10,478 nucleotides of DNA from Patescibacteria group bacterium (GCA_003518125.1 DOZG01000089.1:1-10478), one strand, 5' to 3'. Positions 1 through 8,016 are shown, counted from the stretch's first letter. The notes: generated from the sequence alone by a model not told the origin. Made by a program: numbers and translations.

Positions 1-666
1 GGAGAAATAGTTCCTGGTTTTTTCTTAGAATATCCAAGATATAAGTCTATAAATGTACACTTCTCTCTTTTACCAAAATACAGAGGTGCAGTACCAATTC
101 AGAAAGCAATCTTAGATGGAGAAAAAGAAACAGGTATATCCATCATGCTAATGTCAAAGGGTTTGGATGAAGGAGATATCTTGAGTACCTACAAAGAGAA
201 GATTATTAAAAAAGATAGTAACCAAACATTAAGAAAGAGATTAGTAAAGAAGAGTGCAGAAATATTGGGTGATACTTTAGAAGAATGGATTAAAGGAAAG
301 ATTAAGCCAAAGAAACAGGATAGTGATATAGCTACATACTGTTGGAAAAAAGATATTTCCAAAGAGAATGCACAAATTAATTGGGATAGTATGAGCCCTG
401 AGTATATAGAGAGAATGGTTAGAGCATTTCTCCCATGGCCAGTAGTTTGGACTTTACTAGACGGGAAGAGATTAAAACTTTTTAATGTAGATATATTTCA
501 GTGTAATACAGATAAAGAGGCTGGAGAACTTTTTATAGAAGATAATAATTTATTATTTAGTACAAAGGAAAAGAATGTTTGTATTAAGATAAATGAGTTA
601 CAAGTGGAAGGGAAAAAGAAGATGTTAGCACAGGAATTTATTAACGGGTTTGGAGATCATTTGTAA
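1..666 (+). CDS. fmt: Methionyl-tRNA formyltransferase, C-terminal two-thirds (5' cut by window edge)
   Basis: The enzyme transfers a formyl group from 10-formyl-tetrahydrofolate to the amino group of initiator Met-tRNA in the cytoplasm. The frame is open from base 1; the ATG at 145 is internal, so 221 residues are visible and about 90-100 N-terminal residues are missing. The visible part begins in the Rossmann-type formyltransferase domain. It shows INVHFSLLPKYRGA (visible residues 17-30), carrying the family's catalytic Asn and His (N18, H20), then ETGISIM and GLDEGDIL with the catalytic Asp (D59). The rest is the smaller C-terminal tRNA-binding domain, with INWDSMSPE and a typical DGKRLKL strand. 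It ends with TAA, and its last 10 bases overlap the end of the opposing toxin remnant. The family call is secure from these motifs. Confidence 0.95.
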   Translation, partial: GEIVPGFFLEYPRYKSINVHFSLLPKYRGAVPIQKAILDGEKETGISIMLMSKGLDEGDILSTYKEKIIKKDSNQTLRKRLVKKSAEILGDTLEEWIKGKIKPKKQDSDIATYCWKKDISKENAQINWDSMSPEYIERMVRAFLPWPVVWTLLDGKRLKLFNVDIFQCNTDKEAGELFIEDNNLLFSTKEKNVCIKINELQVEGKKKMLAQEFINGFGDHL

Positions 667-943
667 ATAGAAGAAAAGCCTGAGTGTCTACCTGTATTAG
701 CAAAACTCACCTCTTTCTCATTCACAAATTCCCATAGAATTCGGATATCACCTGTAACTCTTGAACTATATACTTTCCCTAAAGACAGATTGACAGTATG
801 TTTTAAGACCATTAGAGAAAGGATCTTCTTGGAAATTTTTCATATGCATTACACATTTCCTTGTTCTTCTTTGTAATTCTCTTCTTACTTAACTTAGGAA
901 GCTTATACTTCTTAAAATCAATCTTTGGCATTTTAAATTGCAT
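657..943 (-). pseudogene. RelE/ParE-like toxin gene broken by two one-base indels
   Basis: No intact ORF exists here, but three frames join into a plausible 94-residue protein. It starts at ATG 943 (MQFKMPKIDF..., then ITKKNKEMCNAYEKF), shifts near 832 (one extra C) into QEDPFSNGLK, and shifts again near 801-804 (one extra A) into HTVNLSLGKVYSSRVTGDIR. It ends with ILWEFVNEKEVSFANTGRHS and a TGA at 657-659. The pattern 'R-V-T-G-D-I-R-I-L-W' followed by 'N-T-G-R-H-S' is like the C-terminal strands of RelE/ParE-family mRNA interferase or gyrase toxins ('RVTGDYRI... IGTHSELY'), and the size fits. Its start lies 10 bp after the ABC gene's stop on the same strand; its end overlaps fmt by 10 bp. 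No antitoxin partner is visible. The family call is from memory of the fold's motifs, so moderate. Sequencing indels are an alternative to real decay. Confidence 0.55.
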
Positions 944-953
944 TCTCTTTTTC

Positions 954-3188
954 TTACTCATATCTTAAAGCATCAAGGGGAGCCATTTTAACTGCACGAC
1001 CAGAAGGATAGAGCCCTGTTAGAAAACCAACAAATGTTCCAATAATTACAATGGTCAACATTAAATATAATGGCAAGAAACTTACCGTAATATAACCCCC
1101 ACCTCTACTTACTGAAAAAAGGGAGAGAGTAACAGATACAAAAAGACCCATAAACATTCCAAGAACAACTCCTAGAACAGCTCCTGTAATACACATAATC
1201 ATTGATTCGTTTATAAACAGACTACGAATCTCATCTGCTTTCATACCAATGGTTTTCATAAGACCAACCTCACGAGTTCTTTCAAGTAGTGAAACTGTCA
1301 GAGTATTAAACATTCCAAGAATAGCTATAGATAATGCAATTGCACCTACAACCAGTAAACCAATCTTAGCATATGAAAAGAGATTCTCTACTTCTGATAC
1401 AGTATCCATAACAGAGGTTGTTTCAAAACCTAAAACCTCTATCTGTCTTCTAATGTCAATGATCTGACCTTCTTTTTTAATTGTAATTCGCAGTTGAGAA
1501 AACTCAGTTATTCCAAAATCTTCTAAATCTAATATTGGAACATAAACAATAGATGGATTACTATCTTCCACCACACCAGTAATGGTATAGCTTCTCTCAC
1601 TTTCAACAGAATCTTCCTCTGTTTCTTCTTTAACAATCTCTGATAGTACAAAATCAATATTAATATTCTTTCCTATAGCATCGTTTGGCAAAATACCAAT
1701 TGTTGTTAGAAATTCTGCATTTACAACCACTTCTTTCTCGTCTTCTTTAAAAATCTCTCCTGCAGACAATATTATTGAGGAGTCTTCAATATACTTTGCT
1801 TGTACTCCATATACCACAACATCTGTACTAGACTTCTCGAATTCAACTCTTGCTGCAAGGTTAACTAATGGCATTACCTCTTGTACACCTTCAATATCGC
1901 TAATAATTTCGAGATTAGAAGCATCCAATAAAACATTACTACTTACAGTAGGCATAATGTCAACCTGTCTCATATCTTCAATACGAGTAACCTCATCAAT
2001 AACAAGTCTTTCTAAACCATAACCTAAGGATAGTAAGAATACTATAAATCCAATACCTATAGATATACCTATGATTGTTACTGAAGTTCTAGATTTCTTA
2101 ACCCAAAGATTTCTAAATGATATTTCAGTTAGGTCCATAGAGTTGATACTAGATGATATCTTTCCACTCAGAGTATTATCAAATTTCCTACATAATCGAG
2201 CAAATGTCTGTTTGAATTTCAACGCTTGATTAGCAAAAAAAACATTTCTCCTACCAAGAGTTTGAAGGAATATCAACCATATGAAAAAAATGCTCTGAAA
2301 AAGGAATCTAAGGTTAAATGTTATTGCATATCTTAATTTCTGGAATATATTTCTCTTCTTTATATCTTCACTACTATTAATTGTTCTAGGAGGATTGGTA
2401 GGACTCTTTTCAATAGTGGTACCTGATTCTATAAATGTTTTTAAATCTGCAGATATTTCTTTTTGTATAGTATCAGCATTTGCTTCTGTTACGGAAATCT
2501 CTTTTCTTATACGACCATCAAGCATTAATATAACTCGATTTGCCGATTTAAGATACTCTGGATTATGAGTAACCATGATAATTGTTTTCCCAGCCTTGTT
2601 TAATCTCTTTAAAAGGTTTATCATTTCTTGTCCACTTTTTACATCAAGGTTTCCTGTTGGCTCATCTGTAATTATTATCCTAGGATCCGTCATTAGGGCT
2701 CTAGCTAATCCTATCTTTTGTTGTTCACCAGCAGACAATTCACTTGGGATATATTGTGTTCTAAAATCCATACCAACAGTTTTAAGAACTTCTCTTGCTT
2801 TTTCTTGTGCTTCTTCTTTTTCTAAACCGATAAGTTGTCCAGAGAAAGCAAGATTTTCTACAACACTTAGAGACTTAATCCAGTTTTGTTGTTGGTACAT
2901 GATTCCTATCTCTCTTTTACGTATGACTGCTCTCTCTTCAGTACTCATTGTCCATAGGTCCATACCTTCTAGTTTTACAATACCTGCATCTGGTCTTTCA
3001 AGTCCCATGATTACATGGAGGATAGTACTTTTACCACAACCTGATGGACCGAATACAACAAGGAATTCACCATCATGAATATTTAAGCTTACATTTCTAA
3101 GAACTCTAGTATACCTATCTCCGGTTTCGAAACTTTTATATATGCCTTTGATAGATATAATTGTTTTCTTTGGTGGTACAGTTTTCAT
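954..3188 (-). CDS. MacB-like ABC transporter: ATPase fused to FtsX/MacB-type permease
   Basis: This 744-residue inner-membrane protein carries a full ATPase and a permease in one chain, as in MacB. ATPase domain, about residues 8-235: Walker A GPSGCGKST (47-55), Q-loop near 99-102, signature LSAGEQQ (151-157), Walker B IIITDEP (171-177) and switch His in MVTHN (H208). A charged linker leads to an additional hydrophobic stretch (about 291-311). The permease follows: TM about 368-390, an extracytoplasmic region about 395-600 (MacB periplasmic-core-like), then three TMs about 608-632, 663-690 and 704-728, ending APLDALRYE. Type VII ABC proteins of this kind work as mechanotransmitters or export lipoproteins, peptides and toxins; the substrate here is unknown. 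The start is ATG at 3188 with no clear Shine-Dalgarno. It lies 20 bp after the surface-protein gene, so co-transcription and a role in that protein's envelope function are plausible inferences. The hydrophobic stretch before TM1 is unlike standard MacB. Confidence 0.9.
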   Translation of the reverse strand: MKTVPPKKTIISIKGIYKSFETGDRYTRVLRNVSLNIHDGEFLVVFGPSGCGKSTILHVIMGLERPDAGIVKLEGMDLWTMSTEERAVIRKREIGIMYQQQNWIKSLSVVENLAFSGQLIGLEKEEAQEKAREVLKTVGMDFRTQYIPSELSAGEQQKIGLARALMTDPRIIITDEPTGNLDVKSGQEMINLLKRLNKAGKTIIMVTHNPEYLKSANRVILMLDGRIRKEISVTEANADTIQKEISADLKTFIESGTTIEKSPTNPPRTINSSEDIKKRNIFQKLRYAITFNLRFLFQSIFFIWLIFLQTLGRRNVFFANQALKFKQTFARLCRKFDNTLSGKISSSINSMDLTEISFRNLWVKKSRTSVTIIGISIGIGFIVFLLSLGYGLERLVIDEVTRIEDMRQVDIMPTVSSNVLLDASNLEIISDIEGVQEVMPLVNLAARVEFEKSSTDVVVYGVQAKYIEDSSIILSAGEIFKEDEKEVVVNAEFLTTIGILPNDAIGKNINIDFVLSEIVKEETEEDSVESERSYTITGVVEDSNPSIVYVPILDLEDFGITEFSQLRITIKKEGQIIDIRRQIEVLGFETTSVMDTVSEVENLFSYAKIGLLVVGAIALSIAILGMFNTLTVSLLERTREVGLMKTIGMKADEIRSLFINESMIMCITGAVLGVVLGMFMGLFVSVTLSLFSVSRGGGYITVSFLPLYLMLTIVIIGTFVGFLTGLYPSGRAVKMAPLDALRYE

Positions 3189-3208
3189 ATTGGCTGATAT
3201 TTCATTAA

Positions 3209-6200
3209 TTATCTTAAGAAATCGAATATACTTATAAGAGAAATCGTTACACTTTCAAAGACTGTAAGATTACTCTTGGGAGTGATAGAAATCATTGGAC
3301 CATACTCTCCTATATTACCAGCAATATCATCACTTACAAGTTTCAGATGGTAAACTTTGGAAGGAGTTAAATTAGTAAGTACAATACTATGTTTCGTTCT
3401 TAATTCAGAATTAATATTAGTACTACTAGAATATGTTCCCATTGTCCCCTCTCCATATTCTACTCTACTTGTCGCTGGTTCATCAGTTTCCCAAGATACA
3501 ATTAGTTGAGCACTTCTACTTTTCTCTGACTGAATTGTCCTACTTATCAAATCTCCTACGACACGAGCATTAGAGATGACTGGTGGTCTTGTATCTGTAG
3601 CTGTTGTGAATGTAATAGTATCAGAGAAAGCTTTGTTCCCCATACTGTCAACCCCTTCTACTGTAGCATAGTATTTAGTTTCAGGTATCAAATTGGTTAA
3701 ATTCATACTGTGTAAACCACTTATATTCTCCAGATCTATCTGATCCATTTCAATATCGCCATCTATTTCTCCATAATTAATAACTGAGGTAATTTTTGTA
3801 TTACTTTTCCAAGTAAATGTTACTGTTGGACTTGCCACCCCCTTTAACTCTTCAACTCTTACATTCGAAATACTTGGTCTTGGAGGTGTAGTAAAAGTAT
3901 GATCTTCTATTGAATCATATGAATAACCCTCTGAATCAATTAATCTAATCTTGTAGTGATATGTAATCCCATCTTCAAGATCAGAGATAATTACAGAGTA
4001 TTTACTAACCACTGGAGATGTATTTACCTCTTGCAGTCCACCATATGATGAGGTCTTTCCATAGACTACTTGTGCCATATCTGCACCAACTAGAGTCATA
4101 TCTAAAATGGCATAATCTAAACTAACCTTACTAATTTTTGAAACTCTCACCGTAGGCATAGAGGAGGTCTTAAATGACATTTCATTACTGATTCCCACAT
4201 TACCATCTTCATCCATCCACTTAGATCTAAAGTAGTAAACAGTTTCAGGATCAAGACTAGTTAGATTAATACTATGTGAGGTTAACATATTAGAATTTCC
4301 GATTTCTTCATCAAAGTACTCACCACTCTCTATTCCATACTGAATACGAGTATCACACTCCCTGTCAGTTACCCAATTGATTGTAGCTCTTCTAGTGGAA
4401 ATATTTGTAACCATTGGTTGAGATATGACAGAAGCAGGTTCAGTAAATTTCCCATCTGGATACATACCTACTACAGACGAAAATGCACTACAATTGTTCG
4501 CACTATCACAAGCTTTAACTTTGTAAAAATGCTCTTCTTGAGTTAATCCTACAATTACATATGAAATACCTGAAGTAGTCCCTTCTAAAGTAAAATTCTC
4601 ATCATCAGTAGAATGATATATTTGATAGTACTCAATACCTACACCAATATCTTCTGGCTCTTCCCAAGATACTACAAGTTTCCAACTACTAGTAGCTTTA
4701 ACACTTACATCAGCAATATCGATATTTAGTGGAATACTAGGAGCAGGTGTATCAGCTACAAAAGTAATACTTGCATGTGAACTGTAGTTGACATTACCTG
4801 CTTCGTCTTTAGCTACAACATAGAAGGTGTTCGTAGAAGGTTGTATAGCAAATGAATCTGCATCAAGCGAAGAAGAATCTGCCCAATTACAAATAATTGA
4901 GGAAGGGACAGAGTTTACGGTGTAGCAATATGAGAGTCCACTTTCTTGACCAGCATAGGTTACAGGAGTCTCCCAGCTAAAAGCAAAAGAGTTCTCAGTA
5001 TTGCTCTCAGGTGTTACTTGGAGATTTTGAGGCTCAGTTGGAGCAATTCCAGAATATTTCAATATCGCCGTTATATTCGTATCTGTTACATTACACGCAT
5101 TGTCATATGTTCTAAAGTAAAAAGTACTCTCACCTACAGAGAGAGTATCAAAATCAGAATCGAGAGTATATGAACCAGTAGTGACTAAATCACTACAATC
5201 CTGAGCCCCACTATGATTACTGCCATACCAAGTACCCCCACTTTCAATCTTGTATTGATATCCCTTTACTCCAGAAACGCTATCCTGCGCAGCAGTAGCT
5301 CCTGTTGTTGACCAATATACCGTTATATTCTCAATCTCATTTTGATATGTTTGAGGACTAGATAAACCAGTAGGATTAGTAGGATCTTCACTGTCATATT
5401 GATATGTAAAAAAGGTGTAATCGTCTTCTGCATTAGTATATACATTTCCAACATTGTCATATGTCTGAATTCTAAGATAGTAAGTAGAGCCAGAAACAAG
5501 CGCAGGGGGAGTGAAATAATCGTCTTCCTGGGCGCTACCATGAGTAGATGGTATAGCGGTATCGTCAGTACCCCAGTACACATAATATCCTTCTACTCCA
5601 CTTGTATATCCAGAGTCGTCTACAGTGTCAGTTGCTCCCACCCATTCGAAATATGGTGATTCATAGTTATAGTAATATTCTGTACCCGTTTGTATTTGTA
5701 AAGCTTTACTACCCTCGCTATACCCACTTAGTGTAGTTGGTTGTATAGGGTCTCCTATCTCCTCCACATACACTCCTGTATCTGCCATATCTATCCAGCC
5801 TGTGTCTATAGACCATACATTTCCTTGGAATTGTCCAGTAGTAGTATTAATCGAAGCATCGTTGTTGTAGTTATCAAAATCCAATATGGATCCAGTATTG
5901 ATAACAGAAGCAGTACCTACTAAATCACCACTAGCATACACTACAGTTACACCTGTAAAGTCTATCCACCCTAGATCTTCTGACCATGCATATCCACTTA
6001 GTGTACGAATATTGGAATTCCCTGGATCCGGATCCGTTATCGTTACATTAGAGCTATATGTCAAGGTAAAATCTAAGGTTGCACCCGTATTAACCATATT
6101 AGCTAATCCTCTGATAGGTGTAGGATCACCTGCAAAAATTGTGATTGAGAGTATTATGGCAGTTATAAGAATAGGTACGATAACAAGAAACCACCTTAGT

Positions 6201-6223
6201 TGTCTGAAGGCGGACTTTTTCAT
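3209..6223 (-). CDS. Exported multi-domain fibronectin type III-like surface protein
   Basis: A 1004-residue protein with an N-terminal signal/anchor: basic MKKSAFRQLR, then a hydrophobic core at about residues 11-31 ending near FAGDP. Two copies of a short motif follow, GYAWSEDLGWIDF (about 77-89) and GNVWSIDTGWIDM (about 134-146), of a 'GYAWSENIGWI' type seen in CPR surface proteins. About eight Ig/FnIII-like modules of 90-110 residues follow, roughly 160-275, 278-390, 395-490, 495-590, 595-688, 690-780, 783-875 and 880-982. The later ones share 'T-R-V/I-x-Y-G', 'H-S-I-x-L-T-x-L-x-P-x-T-x-Y-Y/H' and 'D-x-x-G-N' strands. There is no LPXTG or obvious catalytic site; the C-terminus is a short hydrophobic tail (FESVTISLISIFDFLR). 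The probable role is adhesion or an envelope scaffold; partner unknown. ATG 6223 is chosen because the signal peptide begins there. The ABC exporter gene follows 20 bp later. Antisense ORFs inside it are composition artefacts. Confidence 0.85.
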   Translation of the reverse strand: MKKSAFRQLRWFLVIVPILITAIILSITIFAGDPTPIRGLANMVNTGATLDFTLTYSSNVTITDPDPGNSNIRTLSGYAWSEDLGWIDFTGVTVVYASGDLVGTASVINTGSILDFDNYNNDASINTTTGQFQGNVWSIDTGWIDMADTGVYVEEIGDPIQPTTLSGYSEGSKALQIQTGTEYYYNYESPYFEWVGATDTVDDSGYTSGVEGYYVYWGTDDTAIPSTHGSAQEDDYFTPPALVSGSTYYLRIQTYDNVGNVYTNAEDDYTFFTYQYDSEDPTNPTGLSSPQTYQNEIENITVYWSTTGATAAQDSVSGVKGYQYKIESGGTWYGSNHSGAQDCSDLVTTGSYTLDSDFDTLSVGESTFYFRTYDNACNVTDTNITAILKYSGIAPTEPQNLQVTPESNTENSFAFSWETPVTYAGQESGLSYCYTVNSVPSSIICNWADSSSLDADSFAIQPSTNTFYVVAKDEAGNVNYSSHASITFVADTPAPSIPLNIDIADVSVKATSSWKLVVSWEEPEDIGVGIEYYQIYHSTDDENFTLEGTTSGISYVIVGLTQEEHFYKVKACDSANNCSAFSSVVGMYPDGKFTEPASVISQPMVTNISTRRATINWVTDRECDTRIQYGIESGEYFDEEIGNSNMLTSHSINLTSLDPETVYYFRSKWMDEDGNVGISNEMSFKTSSMPTVRVSKISKVSLDYAILDMTLVGADMAQVVYGKTSSYGGLQEVNTSPVVSKYSVIISDLEDGITYHYKIRLIDSEGYSYDSIEDHTFTTPPRPSISNVRVEELKGVASPTVTFTWKSNTKITSVINYGEIDGDIEMDQIDLENISGLHSMNLTNLIPETKYYATVEGVDSMGNKAFSDTITFTTATDTRPPVISNARVVGDLISRTIQSEKSRSAQLIVSWETDEPATSRVEYGEGTMGTYSSSTNINSELRTKHSIVLTNLTPSKVYHLKLVSDDIAGNIGEYGPMISITPKSNLTVFESVTISLISIFDFLR

Positions 6224-6229
6224 ATGTAT

Positions 6230-6258
6230 AATATAACCTAAAGATGCAGAAAGCTCAA
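6230..6258 (-). promoter_or_regulatory. Putative sigma70-type promoter of the surface-protein/ABC operon
   Basis: On the minus strand, a -35-like TTGAGC (6253-6258) is followed by a 17-nt spacer and a -10-like TATATT (6230-6235). The -10 ends only 6 nt before the ATG at 6223, so transcription would start at or next to the start codon. No Shine-Dalgarno is visible. Assigned by eye against the TTGACA/TATAAT consensus. Confidence 0.35.
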
Positions 6259-6316
6259 ATAACTAATAGGAATATTCATATAATTTCCTTCTATACATAT
6301 ACCCAATGTTAATAAA

Positions 6317-6322
6317 TATAAT
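6317..6322 (+). promoter_or_regulatory. Putative -10 element upstream of the reverse transcriptase
   Basis: A perfect TATAAT ends 8 nt before the ATG at 6331, which I take as the true reverse transcriptase start. No good -35 is seen at 16-18 nt upstream, and there is no Shine-Dalgarno. The short distance suggests a leaderless or near-leaderless transcript. In such AT-rich DNA a chance TATAAT is possible. Confidence 0.35.
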
Positions 6323-6330
6323 TAATATCT

Positions 6331-6456
6331 ATGTTTTATCTCAAAGAACTAACTAAAGCCTACACTACATGTAGGAAACACAAAAGAACAAGTATAAACG
6401 CCATCAATTATGAAATATCTTGGGAAAGAAACATCTATACTCTTATGAAAAACTAA
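6331..6456 (+). pseudogene. N-terminal segment of the DGR reverse transcriptase, frameshifted from the core
   Basis: ATG 6331 opens MFYLKELTKAYTTCRKHKR, continuing TSINAINYEISWERNIYTLMKN and a stop at 6454-6456. This is the expected N-terminus of a DGR reverse transcriptase: 'AY..CRK.KR...NA..FE...E.N...L...L'. The core reading frame (CTA at 6453, LKKKSYSPGRS) continues the same protein if one A is added to the five-A run at 6448-6452, or if the ribosome slips back one base there. The local heptamer, read in frame, is G-AAA-AAC. It resembles but does not match the classical A-AAA-AAC slippery site. Genuine mutation, recoding and assembly error cannot be separated from sequence alone. Confidence 0.75.
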
Positions 6457-7289
6457 AGAAAAAGAGTTATTCCCCTGGTCGATCAATATGTTTTGCTGTA
6501 AGTTACCCTAAAATTAGAGAAATATTTGCTTCAGACTTTAACGATAGAATCTTACACCATCTTCTAATAAACCGAATTGAACCATATTTTGAAAAACGAT
6601 TCATATTTGATTCGTGCGCATGTAGACCTAAAAAAGGTGGACATTTTGCTGTAGAGAGGTTGAGACTTTCCGAAAGAAATATTACGAAGAACCATACTAG
6701 ACAGGCATACTCTTTACAACTGGATATAAAAAGTTTCTTTTACAATATCAATAAGCAGATTCTAATGAACATACTGATTCATACTTTATACAAATCTGAC
6801 TTTGGTGACGAGGAATTTGAAGAGGATCTATGGCTTGCTCATAAAATCATATTCCATAATCCATGTAATAACTACAAACTCAAAGGAGATATGACTCTGC
6901 TCGAGAGTTTACCAAAACACAAATCTCTCTTTAATATACCACCACACAAAGGGCTACCAATTGGAAACCTAACCTCCCAATTCTTTGCTAATGTTTATCT
7001 TAATGAACTATACCAATTTATAAAAAGAGAACTAAAATTTAAATACTACATTAGGTATGCAGATGATATGGTACTACTAGATACCGATTACAAGAGACTA
7101 GAGAGGACTATATATATAATTAATGATTTCCTTATCAATCGTTTAGATCTTGAGTTACACCCTAACAAAACGAAACTTAATAGTATATATTCTGGAATGG
7201 ATTTTCTAGGATACATAGTTAAGACCAGGCTACGTTCTTACAAGAAGGAGAATTACACAAAACTTAAAAAAGAAACTGTACTATTTTAA
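6420..7289 (+). CDS. Diversity-generating retroelement reverse transcriptase, catalytic core frame
   Basis: DGR reverse transcriptases copy a template-repeat RNA into cDNA with errors at adenines; the cDNA then replaces the variable repeat in the target gene. The open frame is 289 codons, but the protein-like sequence begins near LKKKSYSPGRSICF (6453 on); the ATG at 6420 lies in the wrong frame for the conserved N-terminus, which is in frame from 6331. Visible motifs: FAVSYPKIREIFASDF and HHLLI; the first catalytic Asp in LQLDIKSFFYNI; the DGR-type motif IGNLTSQ, where group II intron enzymes have QGxxxSP; the active-site YADDMVLL; and HPNKTKL with GMDFLGY in the thumb-proximal part. The frame stops early at 7287-7289; the homologous C-terminus continues in frame 1. 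The core is intact and all active-site residues are present. It faces the avd, TR and target genes from the opposite strand. Confidence 0.92.
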   Translation: MGKKHLYSYEKLKKKSYSPGRSICFAVSYPKIREIFASDFNDRILHHLLINRIEPYFEKRFIFDSCACRPKKGGHFAVERLRLSERNITKNHTRQAYSLQLDIKSFFYNINKQILMNILIHTLYKSDFGDEEFEEDLWLAHKIIFHNPCNNYKLKGDMTLLESLPKHKSLFNIPPHKGLPIGNLTSQFFANVYLNELYQFIKRELKFKYYIRYADDMVLLDTDYKRLERTIYIINDFLINRLDLELHPNKTKLNSIYSGMDFLGYIVKTRLRSYKKENYTKLKKETVLF

Positions 7290-7545
7290 TAGTGGATTTC
7301 TCCTACTAGAAACTAATTGTAAAGAAGAAGCAGTAGCTATACATAACCCACCAACACAAGATGAGATACAGAGTATATGCAGAAGTATAAATTCTCTTTT
7401 GGGACATATTACTTGAAGTAATAGCTACAACTTCAGGCAGGATATTTACCATAATCATTTGGGAATACTTGAACAATATTTAGAACCACAAAATAATCTT
7501 ACTTCTTACAAAGTTTTAAAGAAGAAAGTTAATACTTCTGATTAG
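7270..7545 (+). pseudogene. C-terminal segment of the reverse transcriptase, after a second frameshift and with an in-frame TGA
   Basis: Past the core's six-A run (7266-7271), frame 1 reads KKLYYFNSGFLLLETNCKEE and on to SICRSINSLLGHIT, then TGA (7414-7416), then SNSYNFRQDIYHNHLGILEQ and a TAG at 7543-7545. The stretch 'S-I-N-S-L-L-G-H-x-x-(stop)-S-N-S-Y-N-F-R' matches the usual DGR reverse transcriptase tail 'S-x-N-S-Y-L-G-x-x-K-H-x-N-S-Y-x-L-R-K'. Deleting one A from the run restores the frame, so this shift exactly compensates the one near 6450. With both repaired, and the TGA read through, the protein is about 404 residues, a normal size. The end overlaps the convergent avd stop by 17 bp. 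Confidence 0.7.
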
Positions 7546-7885
7546 CCCATTTGTACCATCCTTTAAGCATTTTTTCAATTTCAACCTCGTGAAGAATAAT
7601 AAACTCCATTTGTTTAGGACTAAAAAGTTTAAGCTTAAATGCCATGTGTAGTTTTAAGATTAATCTCTCGAAATTTCCACAAGCTCTCTTTATGTAAGGT
7701 TTCTTTTTTGTATTGGGAAGGTTGTTAGCAAATACAATGTCATCTAATGTTTCCCATCCAGATTGAAGAATATTCTCCCCTAAGGAGTATTTATACTCCT
7801 TAGGAAAGTTGTGTACTAGGGTGTATAAATATTTAATAAATTTATACATAGCTAAGTACAGTTTTGGTTTGTTTGCTAAAGTCAC
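7529..7885 (-). CDS. avd: DGR accessory variability determinant (Avd-like four-helix protein)
   Basis: Avd proteins form small basic pentameric four-helix bundles that bind the reverse transcriptase and the template RNA and are needed for mutagenic cDNA synthesis. This 118-residue product is helical and strongly basic. It contains 'H-N-F-P-K-E-Y-K-Y-S-L-G-E-N-I' near residues 25-39, a match to the family's 'FPKsqRftLG..i' signature, followed by helices with KKPYIKRACGNFERLILKLH and ending GWYKWANQKY. The start is GTG at 7885; GAGGG at 7895-7899 lies 9 nt upstream, a good Shine-Dalgarno, and it is inside the end of TR. The same frame stays open upstream through the whole TR to a stop at 8030-8032 but offers no ATG. 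The position beside TR supports the call; the related 23S rRNA intervening-sequence protein family is the main alternative. Confidence 0.8.
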   Translation of the reverse strand: MTLANKPKLYLAMYKFIKYLYTLVHNFPKEYKYSLGENILQSGWETLDDIVFANNLPNTKKKPYIKRACGNFERLILKLHMAFKLKLFSPKQMEFIILHEVEIEKMLKGWYKWANQKY

Positions 7886-7891
7886 AATTGT

Positions 7892-8016
7892 TGTCCCTCG
7901 GATACACCTAACATAGTTATTATTAGACTTATTATTGTTATTGGTATTTCCATTATTTAGATTGACGTTCCAGGCGTTATGGCGATTATTATTGTTCTCA
8001 CTGGACGACCAGAAGT
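7892..8016 (-). repeat. DGR template repeat (TR)
   Basis: This is the invariant master copy, transcribed to RNA and reverse-transcribed with adenine-directed errors. It aligns without gaps to VR (8328-8452, offset 436) over 125 nt with 18 differences; 17 of them fall on sense-strand adenines (T on the plus strand) and one on a sense C (7926). The outer 26 nt (7892-7917) and 20 nt (7997-8016) are identical to VR; the former corresponds to the initiation-of-mutagenic-homing end. Read in the target frame, the centre is dominated by 17 AAY codons (for example ENNNNRHNAW), the hallmark of a DGR template. It has 49 sense adenines, of which 17 differ in VR. Orientation is the same as target and avd. 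Confidence 0.96.

Noticed and set aside
991-1010. Similarity of 'cacgaccagaagg' to the TR/VR segment 'gacgaccagaagt'
   Set aside because: It is a short chance match inside the ABC permease codons for SGRAV, with no extension on either side.
3209-6236. Several 60-116-codon plus-strand and alternate-frame ORFs inside the surface-protein gene
   Set aside because: They are shadows of a 1004-codon gene rich in Ser/Thr/Tyr codons; none has recognisable domains or a ribosome binding site.
6420-6452. ATG at 6420 as the reverse transcriptase start
   Set aside because: The peptide it begins (MGKKHLYSYEK) is not like a DGR reverse transcriptase N-terminus, whereas the overlapping frame from 6331 matches it well up to the A-run at 6448.
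7414-7416. TGA read as glycine (genetic code 25, as in Gracilibacteria/Absconditabacteria)
   Set aside because: The large intact genes contain no in-frame TGA and use GGN for glycine, so a code change does not fit. The TGA is a stop or a sequence error.
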